Below the pieces are notes generated by a model, which saw nothing but the letters and a program-made list of their open reading frames with translations, searched no databases and was not told the DNA's origin. DNA of 38,164 nt, taken from NCBI RefSeq assembly GCF_001908095.1, contig NZ_MKGR01000007.1, forward strand, positions 95,168-133,331, written 5' to 3'. The stretch is from Xenorhabdus thuongxuanensis (lineage in GTDB: Bacteria; Pseudomonadota; Gammaproteobacteria; Enterobacterales; Enterobacteriaceae). The position numbers and the translations under genes are program-made. Positions 9,983 to 18,579 of the stretch are shown here, piece by piece; positions within the stretch are counted from its first letter, which is position 1, and every line of letters starts with the position of its first letter.

Positions 9983-9993
9983 AGGCTATTTTA

Positions 9994-10578
9994 ATGAATC
10001 TCTATGCAACACTTATTCTCGCGCTCGCCCTTTCCATGGATGCCTTCGCCGCTGCTGTAGGAAAAGGAGCCGCCCTTCACCGACCCCATTTTCGCGAAGC
10101 CATCCGCACAGGTATCATCTTCGGCTTGGTTGAAGCCTGTACACCTTTAATCGGTTGGTCATTGGGCCTGTATGCCAGCCAATATATTATGGAATGGGAT
10201 CATTGGATTGCCTTTTTCTTGCTGTTGATCCTTGGCTGCCGAATGATAGTCGATAGTTTCAAGCATGAACCTGAAATTTCCTGCCAAACCACACCTAAAC
10301 GCCATAGTTCAGCGGCACTAGTTCTCACTGCAATTGCAACCAGTTTGGACGCGATGGCAATTGGTGTCGGCCTTGCCTTCTTACAAGTTGATATCTTCCA
10401 TACAGCCATGACAATTGGACTTATGACCATGATTATGGCTACGCTAGGCATGTTAATTGGTCGTTATATTGGTCCACTATTGGGTAAAAGAGCCGAGTTG
10501 ATTGGGGGGGTGGTCTTAATTGCCATTGGCTTCAATATATTATTCGAGCATCTTAAATTATTTTGGTATGCGGAATAA
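9994..10578 (+). CDS. mntP: Manganese efflux pump MntP
   Basis: Exports Mn2+ across the inner membrane. The 194 residues form about six transmembrane helices in two related halves, each with the family's acidic signature: [16 protein letters not shown] near residue 15 and [14 protein letters not shown] near residue 109. Length and motifs match E. coli MntP, with a short loop in the middle where E. coli has an acidic stretch. I start at the Met of MNLYATLIL, which follows GAGG and lies just after the riboswitch; an upstream in-frame ATG lies inside the riboswitch stem and is unlikely. It converges with rlmA. Confidence 0.95.
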   Translation: MNLYATLILALALSMDAFAAAVGKGAALHRPHFREAIRTGIIFGLVEACTPLIGWSLGLYASQYIMEWDHWIAFFLLLILGCRMIVDSFKHEPEISCQTTPKRHSSAALVLTAIATSLDAMAIGVGLAFLQVDIFHTAMTIGLMTMIMATLGMLIGRYIGPLLGKRAELIGGVVLIAIGFNILFEHLKLFWYAE

Positions 10579-10625
10579 GGTTATTATTTATCGTTCTTCA
10601 CATTGTAACGTTATTACTGCACTTA

Positions 10626-10654
10626 CTCCGGATATATAGCGCTATATTCCGGAG
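10626..10654. terminator. Hairpin between convergent mntP and rlmA
   Basis: CTCCGGATATATAGC followed directly by GCTATATTCCGGAG forms an almost perfect long stem with one bulge. Neither side has a good T-run, so it may be a weak terminator or only an mRNA end-protecting hairpin. Confidence 0.5.
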
Positions 10655-10716
10655 ATTTGTTCCCTTGTCATCATGCTTCTACAGTTTAATAAGATGACAG
10701 CAATCTTTTTTTATTA

Positions 10717-11532
10717 TCAAATACGTCGATATACTTTTAACGTGAAATCTGCTTCGCAATTAAACTGTTCTCTCAATATCAAATGCATTTTAATTTCTTC
10801 TGATGTCCGCCAGGCAAAAGGGGTCATCTGCAATAAATTATGCGCTTGTTCACCATCTAATGACATTTCATAATCTAGCGTTTCGGTTGAAATTAATTCA
10901 AACCCTTCCCATTGTTCCTGATTTTCAGGATGTAAATGCACTTCCTGATAAATAAGCTCTTTTAATTGATACAGATGACGAGGCCCTGGCGTTACTGTCA
11001 GTACGATACCATCTGTTTTCACCACTCTAGCTAACTCTGCTGCTTTGTAAGGAGCGTAGATCCGCAAAATACCATCCAGTGAACTATCCGCAAATGGCAG
11101 CCGATGGCTAGAAGCCACACAGAAATTAACATCAGGGTAACGTTTGGCACCATAACGAATTGCGACTTTCGCCACATCCAATCCATACACTGCCAATTTC
11201 CGGTGAAGATTAAGCTGTTCCTGAACCGCGGCTGTGTAATAACCTTCACCACAACCAATATCCAGCAGAGTGTCAGCGCTTTCTGGTAAATATTTGCCAA
11301 GCAATTCAACCGTTTTTTGTTGCAGGGCTTGATAATGTCCAGAATGCAAAAACGCCCTTCTCGCTTGCATCATTTCTACACTGTCCCCAGGCTCTTTTGA
11401 GCGTTTATGCTGAACGGACAGTAAATTGACGTACCCTTCTTTTGCACAATCAAACTGGTGATTGTTTTCGCAACGCCATTGGTAGCTAGCAAACAGTAAC
11501 GGTAAGTGACATAAAGGACATTGATAAGACAT
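10717..11532 (-). CDS. rlmA: 23S rRNA (guanine-745-N1)-methyltransferase
   Basis: SAM-dependent methyltransferase that modifies G745 of 23S rRNA. The N terminus holds a zinc finger (CPLC at residues 5-8, then a Cys and the NHQFD histidine before AKEGYVNLL). The SAM-binding motif LLDIGCGEGYYT is near residue 93, and VASSHRLPF and the IYAP catalytic-type motif follow. The 271 residues match E. coli RlmA in length and pattern. It is on the minus strand, convergent with mntP and divergent from the acetyltransferase gene, the same mntP-rlmA neighbourhood as E. coli. Confidence 0.95.
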   Translation of the reverse strand: MSYQCPLCHLPLLFASYQWRCENNHQFDCAKEGYVNLLSVQHKRSKEPGDSVEMMQARRAFLHSGHYQALQQKTVELLGKYLPESADTLLDIGCGEGYYTAAVQEQLNLHRKLAVYGLDVAKVAIRYGAKRYPDVNFCVASSHRLPFADSSLDGILRIYAPYKAAELARVVKTDGIVLTVTPGPRHLYQLKELIYQEVHLHPENQEQWEGFELISTETLDYEMSLDGEQAHNLLQMTPFAWRTSEEIKMHLILREQFNCEADFTLKVYRRI

Positions 11533-11736
11533 AACATTCCGATGGATAGGGAAAAATCAAGGGTGTACTATACCATATTTTTGATACATACGTTTTTTAA
11601 CCCTATCTTTTTGAAATTTAAGTCTAACACTCCATTATGTTACTAAATTAAAGAAATTGGATTGACTATTTCCAACACGATATTTATTGTTTTTTGTTAC
11701 CAACGATTAACATTTCAATCACAAAATGGAGATAAC

Positions 11737-12300
11737 ATGCCATACGATAATCTAGAGACCAAACGGCTTCTATTAAAAAGACTCGCTTATGACGACGCCA
11801 TTCAAATTCAGCAAAAATTTCCTCATTGGGATGTCGTCAAATACTTAGATAGCAGCGCAGTCCCCTGGCCATATCCTGACGATGGCGCAGAATATTTTGT
11901 CAAAAACGTAGCTTTTCCCGCCATACAATCAGGAAAAGCCTGGTTATGGTCTATTCGGATAAAAAAACATCCCGATGAACTCATCGGTATGATCGGGTTA
12001 CATGATAGGCAAGATAATAACCGAGGATTTTGGCTCTCCTTAGAGCATCAAGGCCAAGGATTGATGCGTGAAGCCTGTGAAAAAGTGACTGATTATTGGT
12101 TTCACGTACTGGGACAATCCGTTCTCAGAACACAAAAAGCCAGTATTAACCACGGTTCGAAGAAAATCTCATTGACACAAGGGGAAAGGCTGATAAAAGT
12201 GGAAGAAAAAAAGTATGTTTCAGGAAAATATGATTGCGAATTCTGGGAAATAAACAAGGAAGAATGGTGTAATCGACATCGCTTTCTTGATAAGTTTTAA
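11737..12300 (+). CDS. GNAT family N-acetyltransferase (RimJ/RimL-like)
   Basis: Predicted acetyl-CoA-dependent N-acetyltransferase of the RimJ/RimL/SpeG-like group; the substrate is unknown. The 187 residues begin LETKRLLLKRL, typical of the group, and include LIGMIGLHD, the acetyl-CoA loop HQGQGLMREA near residue 110, and a C-terminal YVSGKYDCEFWEINKEEW that closes the fold. The start follows GGAG; an in-frame ATG 25 codons upstream lacks a ribosome binding site and would add a hydrophobic tail atypical of the family. It faces uhpC tail to tail with eight bases between stops. It belongs to the accessory block between two conserved chromosome segments. Confidence 0.82.
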   Translation: MPYDNLETKRLLLKRLAYDDAIQIQQKFPHWDVVKYLDSSAVPWPYPDDGAEYFVKNVAFPAIQSGKAWLWSIRIKKHPDELIGMIGLHDRQDNNRGFWLSLEHQGQGLMREACEKVTDYWFHVLGQSVLRTQKASINHGSKKISLTQGERLIKVEEKKYVSGKYDCEFWEINKEEWCNRHRFLDKF

Positions 12301-12308
12301 CCTATCTA

Positions 12309-13646
12309 TTAATCCTGCATGTTCTGCCTGGGAAACTGAGCTTGCAGGAATGGTAGTAATAATAAACCTATCATTACTGCGCAGACAGAAATGGTAATAA
12401 ATAACCCCTTCCAATGATAACATTTTAAAATAACGGCAAAAGGATAGCCGGCAAGTGCAGCTCCCGTATAAGCAAAGAGGCCAACAAACCCAGTTGCAGC
12501 TCCTGCAGAATCTTTATGGGAACATTCCGCAGCTGCCATACCAATCAACAATTGTGGGCCAAAAACAAAAAAACCAATTACAAAAAAGCCAATTGATTGA
12601 AAAATCACACCAGTCATAGGCATCAACCATAAAGCTGCCACAGATAAGAAAATACCCATTGCAAATATCAAGTTCATTGGTCCACGGTTGCCACCAAATA
12701 CTCTATCCGATCCCCAACCAGCCACCAGCGAGCCTATAAAGCCACCCACTTCAAAAAGTGACAATACTGCGTTTGCACTCACTAAATCATAATGATGATA
12801 TTCTGTTAGATAGAGGTTTCCCCAATCGTTAATACCAGTACGGACGATATAGACCAAAACGTAACTCAATGAAAGCAACCAAATATATTTATTGCAAAAA
12901 ACATAGGTCTTTAGTATTTCTCTGGTAGTTAGGCCTTTCCCTTGATTTTCTTGTATTTTTTCTAAATAATCATTACGAAATTGGCCAATAGTCGGTAACC
13001 CTATTGTGGTAGGCTTGTCACGTAATCGCCAGCATAAAAATATTCCGGCCAAAATACCTAAACAGCCTGGCACAATAAATCCTTCTCGCCAGCTAAAATG
13101 TAATGTTAAGAAACTGACAAATAACGCAACCAATGCACTACCTATATGGTGCGACGTATTCCATAGAGACCACCAAAAACCACGCTCTGAGCGAGAATAC
13201 CAACTGGTGAGTAATTTAGCACAGGGTGGTGAACCCCATCCCTGAAACCACGCATTTAATATCCACAAAAAGGTAAACATCACGATTGAGCTGGACAAAC
13301 CAAAAAAGATATTGATGATGCCTGTGGCAATTAACCCGATTCCCATGAAATAACGCGGATTGGAGCGATCAGAGATAATACCGGAAAGAAATTTAGAACA
13401 ACCATAAGTAATATAAAACAGGGTTCCAATAAGGCCAATTTCTCCTTTATCAAGACCAAGATCGATTATCATGGCAGGCATCGCATAGTTGAAACTTTTA
13501 CGGGTAAAGTAAAATAACGCATACCCCACATAGAGGCTCAGCATGATATGCAAACGCCAATAGCGATATTGTTGCCGGATTTCTTCACCAGATAGCTGGT
13601 TGTAGTAATGTACTGGCTTAGATTGAGAAGAAGCTGTCATAACCAT
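12309..13646 (-). CDS. uhpC: Glucose-6-phosphate sensor protein UhpC (MFS)
   Basis: Membrane receptor of the major facilitator superfamily that senses external glucose-6-phosphate and stimulates UhpB. The 445 residues have about 12 transmembrane helices, with the organophosphate-antiporter signatures YALFYFTRKSFNYA near residue 45, GWGSPPCAKLLTSWYSR near 140, and NRGPMNLIF and [17 protein letters not shown] in the C-terminal half. UhpC carries AAAECSHK where the transporter UhpT has AAVGFVPK, which supports sensor rather than carrier. Its start lies three bases after the uhpB stop, with a weak binding site inside the end of uhpB. It is the last gene of the minus-strand cluster. Confidence 0.93.
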   Translation of the reverse strand: MVMTASSQSKPVHYYNQLSGEEIRQQYRYWRLHIMLSLYVGYALFYFTRKSFNYAMPAMIIDLGLDKGEIGLIGTLFYITYGCSKFLSGIISDRSNPRYFMGIGLIATGIINIFFGLSSSIVMFTFLWILNAWFQGWGSPPCAKLLTSWYSRSERGFWWSLWNTSHHIGSALVALFVSFLTLHFSWREGFIVPGCLGILAGIFLCWRLRDKPTTIGLPTIGQFRNDYLEKIQENQGKGLTTREILKTYVFCNKYIWLLSLSYVLVYIVRTGINDWGNLYLTEYHHYDLVSANAVLSLFEVGGFIGSLVAGWGSDRVFGGNRGPMNLIFAMGIFLSVAALWLMPMTGVIFQSIGFFVIGFFVFGPQLLIGMAAAECSHKDSAGAATGFVGLFAYTGAALAGYPFAVILKCYHWKGLFITISVCAVMIGLLLLPFLQAQFPRQNMQD

Positions 13647-13649
13647 GTT

Positions 13650-15173
13650 TTAAAGTTTAGGCAAGATGATAGACAAATCCGTTCCCGAATATGTCGAATC
13701 ACCTTGTCGTTTTTCACTGTGAATTGAGAAAGTTCCCCCCAAGGCCTGCACACGCTCCCGCATACCACGTAAGCCAAACCCTTTCATATGATCTGCAGAC
13801 TTACAACCAATACCATTATCCCTAATTAACAAATGGATCATCCCGTTGATGGAAAAATATAATTCAATACGATCCGCTTGAGAATATTTCATGGCATTAT
13901 TCAGCGCTTCCTGACAAAGACGGTATAACGTAATTTTGGTTGTATCACTCAATTGCTCAGTTACCATAACTGAATCCGCTGCCCAATGAATTTCTACCGA
14001 TATGCCATGAGACTCAAATTCCATATCCCGTAATAACTGCTCAATAGCCTCTTTCAAACCGAGATCATCAAGAATTTTAGGCCGCAGTCGGCTAAGTAAC
14101 CCTTTAGTTGTATCATAAACATTAAGGGATAACGATTCGATAGTTTTAGCGCAATTAGCACTAATTGGTGTCACTTCTACCCGCTGGATAATATTGGCCT
14201 GCGTACGAATAGCAGTAATGTTCTGACCAATTTCATCATGCAGTTCACGTGCAATTTCTCGCCTTACCGACTCTTCGGCTTTCACCAATTGACGGGACAA
14301 GCTGTGATTACAATGAAGTTGACGCTTTAACTGCGCATTAAGGTCACGCTGACGCTGCACCGCCATTCCCAGCATGATCCCCGTTAACGTTTGAGCCAAC
14401 AGTGATAACAAGAGATCTGTGATCTCCATATTCGAAACACCACTGCGTGCAGCAATCAAGGAAATACTGTTTAACAATGTGCCGACTATAGCGCCTTGCC
14501 AGCCGTAACGAAAAGCCAACAAGATAATAGGAATGGCCAGACAAAATGGAGCAAAATAACGCAACTCATTCGGAAGACCAATTTGAATAAAAATATTTAT
14601 TATAAACAATAAACTATGAAGAATAATATGTTTCAGGTGAAACTGAATACGATGTGATACAAGATTAGCAGTCAGGGGAAACCAAATATTTTGAAACAAG
14701 TAGTGCCATACTAAATAGCATAAAGGGACTAACATGACACCACCGGTTAAACTCACCAAAAATGCAATACTCAAAGCAGAATTATGGTTACTGATCGTCG
14801 CCACATTAATAATGGAAGTTGCCAGAATGATACCTGCCATGACTACAAATCGCTGCCATTGGCTGCCACAATAGTAGCGACTGGCAAACCAAACAAGAGG
14901 AAAACTGGCCATACTGGCAGTTAATACAGTCAGCCATTGTAACTGCCCCATTAAGGATGTCAAACAGATGGTAAGCCCCCATTCTGCGCCGTAAATAGTC
15001 GTCCAATAACGCTTGGGAGTATGGAGAACAATGCCAAGGCGCAAAGCAAAAGGAAAAAATAGGATAGCCAATTCAGAGTCATTGATGAAATAGTAGGAGA
15101 TAATCCATAAGCAGAACCACCAACAAGAAAACAATAGCCAGCCGCAAAATGAATTGATCAGATATTGACGCAT
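13650..15173 (-). CDS. uhpB: Sensor histidine kinase UhpB
   Basis: Kinase of the hexose-phosphate two-component system, controlled by UhpC. The N-terminal 270 residues hold about eight hydrophobic helices (MASE1-like region). A coiled linker leads to the dimerisation/phosphoacceptor motif ARELHDEIGQNITAI with His312, the HisKA_3 type used by NarX and UhpB relatives. The HATPase domain follows with LCQEALNNAMKYS, IRDNGIG and GFGLRGMRERV. The ATG overlaps the uhpA stop by one base (TAATG), indicating coupling. The 507 residues are slightly longer than E. coli UhpB (500). Confidence 0.94.
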   Translation of the reverse strand: MRQYLINSFCGWLLFSCWWFCLWIISYYFINDSELAILFFPFALRLGIVLHTPKRYWTTIYGAEWGLTICLTSLMGQLQWLTVLTASMASFPLVWFASRYYCGSQWQRFVVMAGIILATSIINVATISNHNSALSIAFLVSLTGGVMLVPLCYLVWHYLFQNIWFPLTANLVSHRIQFHLKHIILHSLLFIINIFIQIGLPNELRYFAPFCLAIPIILLAFRYGWQGAIVGTLLNSISLIAARSGVSNMEITDLLLSLLAQTLTGIMLGMAVQRQRDLNAQLKRQLHCNHSLSRQLVKAEESVRREIARELHDEIGQNITAIRTQANIIQRVEVTPISANCAKTIESLSLNVYDTTKGLLSRLRPKILDDLGLKEAIEQLLRDMEFESHGISVEIHWAADSVMVTEQLSDTTKITLYRLCQEALNNAMKYSQADRIELYFSINGMIHLLIRDNGIGCKSADHMKGFGLRGMRERVQALGGTFSIHSEKRQGDSTYSGTDLSIILPKL

Positions 15174-15781
15174 TAAAGATCACTAGTGGCAAAATAATTC
15201 GCCAAACCAACGTTATTGGCTACCCCTAATTTACTCATCGCATTGGCTCGGTGAACATGTACTGTTTTATGGCTTAATCCCAATTCAGCCGCTATAGCTT
15301 TAACATCCATACCGCTAGCCAACATCTCTCCAACTTGTCGTTCTCGTTTAGTCAGATATTCCAATGAAGACGGATTGCTCTTTGATGACGTTAAATTGAA
15401 TACAATGTCCGGTGTGAGATAACAACCATTATTGGCTGTAGTCCGCACCGCCTGAATCAGTTCATCCGGACTGCAACGTTTACTGAGATAACTACGCGCC
15501 CCCGCTTTCAAGGCACTCTCCACCATAGTAACAGAATCATGAACACTCAGCATAATACAGTTAATACCTGAAGGAAGATCTTTCAATAGTGAAAGCCCGC
15601 TTTCATCTTTCATTGAAATATCAAGAATACAAACCGTTGCACCCGATCCGAGTAACCCTTGCCTGGCTTCAGCACATGAATTGAACTCCCCCACAACTTC
15701 AATATCAGGCTCTAAATTCAACAACTGAGCAAATCCTGAACGAACAACAACATGATCATCAACTAATGCTATTTTAATCAT
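15173..15781 (-). CDS. uhpA: Response regulator UhpA
   Basis: NarL/FixJ-type activator of uhpT. The receiver domain has the DDH acidic pocket at residues 9-11 (my numbering), phosphoacceptor Asp54 in CILDIS and a conserved Lys in [11 protein letters not shown]. The C-terminal LuxR-type helix-turn-helix runs [16 protein letters not shown] to [19 protein letters not shown]. Three ATG codons occur in a row; I chose the third because family members start MIxIALxDDH, but no strong binding site separates them. The product is 202 residues against 196 in E. coli. Confidence 0.94.
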   Translation of the reverse strand: MIKIALVDDHVVVRSGFAQLLNLEPDIEVVGEFNSCAEARQGLLGSGATVCILDISMKDESGLSLLKDLPSGINCIMLSVHDSVTMVESALKAGARSYLSKRCSPDELIQAVRTTANNGCYLTPDIVFNLTSSKSNPSSLEYLTKRERQVGEMLASGMDVKAIAAELGLSHKTVHVHRANAMSKLGVANNVGLANYFATSDL

Positions 15782-15879
15782 CATCATTTTTTATCGAATC
15801 AAGCATCGGACTAAACTACCCTTATTGATATAACTTAGCAATAGTACGTAATAGATAGAAAATATGGAATATTAGGGCA

Positions 15880-15921
15880 AAAAATGATGAAAAGATGCTA
15901 CTGTGGATATACAGCAGCATC
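15880..15921 (-). terminator. Rho-independent terminator of uhpT
   Basis: On the minus strand GATGCTGCTGT pairs with ACAGTAGCATC (one G-U pair) around a six-base loop, followed by TTTTCATCATTTTTT. It separates uhpT from uhpA, so uhpABC is probably transcribed on its own or by readthrough. Confidence 0.82.
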
Positions 15922-15940
15922 AGTAAGTTTTTAGTATGAA

Positions 15941-17317
15941 TTAATGTACTTTCTTCGCTTTTCGAATCTTTCTCTCTTCCGCAATAGCTACTAAAACAAG
16001 TAAGCTGAGGCATACGAATGCTGAGGCATCAAGGGCAACAAATGTCCCTTTCCAACCAGTCAAACCAAAGACCGGCACACCATCAGCAATCATTCCCAAA
16101 CCGAGCTTAGCAAAGCTATCACCGATTAAATAAGCAAATGTTCCTTTAACACCATCAGCCACACTGATCGCTTTTTTCGGTACAAACCCAACAGCAGCCA
16201 CACCAATCAACAATTGCGGGCCAAATACAAGGAAACCAAGCACAAACAGGGAACCCAAATACATGTATTCACTGGTTGCATGTTGATAGAATTCAAGGCA
16301 GACAATAATCAACCCTAACGAGACACAGGCAACCAGGGCACGACGGCCATTCGCCAAATCAGACAAATATCCCCACATTAATGTGCCTACCAGTGCTCCT
16401 ATTTCGAACATGGTAAAACCAGTAATAGCGGTCTCTTTTGATTGTCCCAGTTCCTGATACGCATACACTGTTGACCATTGATCGATACCAATACGCACGA
16501 TGTAAAGGAAGATATTGGCAAAACAGAGTAACCAAATGACTTTGTTCTTTAATACATATTCAACAAAGATCTCACGTTTGGTCAGCTGGTTTTCTTCTGC
16601 CGCGATATCTTCTTCACTGACAGGTTCATCAAATAACTCTTCTACCTTACCCAAACCGTAACTTTCTGGAGAATCGCTACCATAACGCAATCCAATGAAA
16701 CCAATGATCAGGGCGATAATAGAAGGGAAAATAAACATCCCTATTACATGACCATTAAAGAAATAGTTAGCACCAACGAGTGCAACCCCAGCTGCAGCGG
16801 CACCACCTACATTATGTGACATATTCCACAAACCCAGATAGGTTCCACGCTTGTTACGGGGAGTCCATTTCGTAATAGTGGAGTAGCTGGCAGGCCCACC
16901 TATACTCTGGAAAAAGCCACTTAACGCATAAAATGCCACCATCAGAAAAATACTGATGCCGGAATTTCCCATACTCATGCTAAACCCTAACATAGCAATG
17001 CCAGATAAGATCAGCATAAATGGCAGGAATTGTTTGGTATTTTTGCCATCGGCATAATAAGCAACGACGGTTTTACCAATACCATAAGTAATAGAAAAAC
17101 CTAACCCTATCAACCCAAGCTGCGTCATCGACAGACCATAAGTCGAAATCATATCGTTTTGGGCTATATTAAAGTTTTTACGTACCAAATACATAGCCAT
17201 ATAGCCAATAAAAACCACCAAATACGACTGCATAAAGGGTTTGAACCACATTTTACGCCGTACTTCCACTGGAAGATCCAGTGTTGGCTTTCGAATTTGT
17301 TCTAGAATCTTAAGCAT
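15941..17317 (-). CDS. uhpT: Hexose-6-phosphate:phosphate antiporter UhpT
   Basis: Inner-membrane antiporter that imports glucose-6-phosphate and other sugar phosphates in exchange for phosphate; fosfomycin also enters this way. The 458 residues keep the near-identical N terminus of the family ([20 protein letters not shown]), the [14 protein letters not shown] helix with its essential arginine, [12 protein letters not shown] in the central loop, [11 protein letters not shown] with the second substrate arginine, and a basic tail. It starts after AAGGA. In transcription order it lies upstream of uhpA, unlike E. coli where uhpT follows uhpABC. Its leader carries the CCTAG repeats described separately. 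Confidence 0.96.
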   Translation of the reverse strand: MLKILEQIRKPTLDLPVEVRRKMWFKPFMQSYLVVFIGYMAMYLVRKNFNIAQNDMISTYGLSMTQLGLIGLGFSITYGIGKTVVAYYADGKNTKQFLPFMLILSGIAMLGFSMSMGNSGISIFLMVAFYALSGFFQSIGGPASYSTITKWTPRNKRGTYLGLWNMSHNVGGAAAAGVALVGANYFFNGHVIGMFIFPSIIALIIGFIGLRYGSDSPESYGLGKVEELFDEPVSEEDIAAEENQLTKREIFVEYVLKNKVIWLLCFANIFLYIVRIGIDQWSTVYAYQELGQSKETAITGFTMFEIGALVGTLMWGYLSDLANGRRALVACVSLGLIIVCLEFYQHATSEYMYLGSLFVLGFLVFGPQLLIGVAAVGFVPKKAISVADGVKGTFAYLIGDSFAKLGLGMIADGVPVFGLTGWKGTFVALDASAFVCLSLLVLVAIAEERKIRKAKKVH

Positions 17318-17496
17318 TTTAAATCCTTAGATAACCACGAAAAGAAGAGCCCTTTTGAGCAAGTGAAAATAAAAAAAGCAAATCGCAAGGAAGCAAAAGT
17401 TTTCGTAGTTATAGTTTTCGTAAATATAATTTACACAGATATAATTATTATCTTGTCAGTTTAGAAAACTAAAGGAAGGTTGGCGTGAGCTATGGT

Positions 17497-17529
17497 CCTA
17501 GTTTAACTAGGAATATTTCCTAGTTTTAC
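17497..17529 (-). promoter_or_regulatory. Putative UhpA operator: interlocked CCTAG repeats
   Basis: CCTAGTTTAAC and CCTAGTTTTAC recur at exactly 22 bases (two helical turns). A third, inverted CTAGG lies between them, giving two overlapping palindromes: CCTAGTTTAACTAGG, and CTAGGAA-TAT-TTCCTAG. The array lies about 180-210 bases before the uhpT start codon, and an AT-rich GATAAT-containing stretch downstream could hold the -10 region. That it binds UhpA is inferred from position and from the tandem-site habit of NarL-type activators. Confidence 0.5.
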
Positions 17530-17588
17530 CTTATTCGAGCATAAAGCGTGAAAGAAATCACACTCTTTGTTCAGTAAGGAGTCAAAAG

Positions 17589-18072
17589 GTAGTGTATTCA
17601 AGGCATTGATTGTCCTTAAACATAATATTTTCTTTCAATGAAAGTGCCGATAATTTTGTCATGCATTTCAGAGGATTTTGAATAACCCAACGTTTTCCAG
17701 TTTAATCGCTTAATTCGATTACGTCGGGTCAGATTTTCACGCTCGATACGTTGTGTAAAATTTTTTCCGACGAGAGGCTTATTTGTCGGTAACATCTTGT
17801 AAGCTTCGAAATTGTCTGTACACCAGAAAGCCACGTTGAATCGGGATAGTTTTTTCAATAGCTTCTTGAGCGTTTTCTTACTTCGTTTTCCGAAAGTATG
17901 CGCGATGATACGTTTCAAACGGGGTTCCCATGCATACCATAACCAACGGTGTTGCTTTTTGTTCCCGACAAAAGACCACATCTCGTCAAATGACAAAATC
18001 GACACTTAACTTCCACCGTTGCCATTTAATTTCTCTCATAAAAAAGAAATATTATATCTTAAGAACAACGCC
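17589..18072 (-). mobile_element. Internally deleted IS1-family element
   Basis: The segment keeps the first codons of an insA-like gene and most of an insB-like gene. Imperfect inverted ends can be drawn: GGTAGTGTATTCAAG at the insB side and GGCGTTGTTCTTAAG (minus strand) at the insA side, agreeing at 9 of 15 positions. The length is about 480 bases against roughly 770 for IS1, so about 280 bases of the insA/insB centre are gone. I see no target duplication. Ends are tentative. Confidence 0.6.
17616..18025 (-). pseudogene. insB: IS1-family transposase remnant (insA start joined to insB)
   Basis: Reading from the ATG, the first dozen codons encode MATVEVKCRFCH, the start of the InsA zinc finger. 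The sequence then passes, in another frame, into an InsB catalytic domain of about 125 residues. That domain still shows the IS1-family DDE residues in order: Asp in FDEMWSFVG, Asp in WCTDNFEAY, and Glu in SSEMHDK, plus FTQRIEREN. The DNA-binding portion is missing and the two parts are out of frame, so no active transposase is expected. The deletion junction falls near the bases coding FCH/FDEMW. Confidence 0.8.
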
Positions 18073-18568
18073 CCGAATACGTGACCCCTTGTTTCATTTC
18101 CCTTAATTTCGCTACCCATTTTGCCGGTTCCCAATATTGCACTTGGGAATAATGCAAACCTGTCGTGACCAACAAATGAGGATAGCGCTGATATTGGATA
18201 TTGTCATAAGGGCTATAGGATTTAATAAGCAAATAATCTTCTTTGTTATTTGGATTACCCCACTCTTCATATTCACCCGTTGTCAATGGAATGGATGGAT
18301 CAAGCATGGTTGTTAACACACCCACAAAAGGCACTTTTGCAATCACACCACGGTACAATTCTGGTGCCTGGTTAATAACCGTACCCATTAATAAACCAAT
18401 CTGACGGATAGACGACAATCCTTCAATACGTTCCTGTACAACCAACCAATTGTTGAACAGGGCAAAATTTTCCAGATCGGTATTTTTCTGTGAAGCAATG
18501 ACATATCTTTTTTATTCAACCTGTTCGTATCTGATGAAAATGCTGTCTTATACTGTGACATGCCATCA
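18059..18568 (-). pseudogene. ptrB: Oligopeptidase B remnant with internal deletion
   Basis: Fragments of the S9 serine peptidase PtrB are recognisable on the minus strand. A decayed out-of-frame piece around DTNRLNKKD comes first, then [19 protein letters not shown] and SSIRQI (about residue 400 of E. coli PtrB). This joins directly to [15 protein letters not shown] (about residue 540) and continues through [20 protein letters not shown] and [17 protein letters not shown]. The catalytic serine motif GGSAGG lies in the deleted part. The C terminus, with the catalytic histidine region, is replaced by the end of the IS1-like element. The gene is dead. An alternative start at TTG would give a 128-residue frame, but nothing suggests it is functional. 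Confidence 0.85.
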
Positions 18569-18579
18569 ATCCTGCATTT

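Noticed and set aside
9945-10133. A small cysteine- and arginine-rich frame at the start of mntP
   Set aside because: It overlaps the riboswitch and mntP in another frame; mntP itself is strongly supported.
11662-11736. An N-terminal extension of the GNAT protein from an upstream ATG
   Set aside because: The extension is hydrophobic, lacks a ribosome binding site, and the next ATG has GGAG and begins at the normal start of the domain.
17616-18005. An intact small transposase gene of about 129 residues
   Set aside because: It lacks the InsA/DNA-binding part and follows a deletion junction with the first insA codons out of frame, so I treat it as a remnant despite intact DDE residues.
18059-18445. 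A 128-residue hypothetical peptidase gene
   Set aside because: It is a fused pair of ptrB fragments without the catalytic serine motif and truncated by an IS end; it has no ribosome binding site that I can see.
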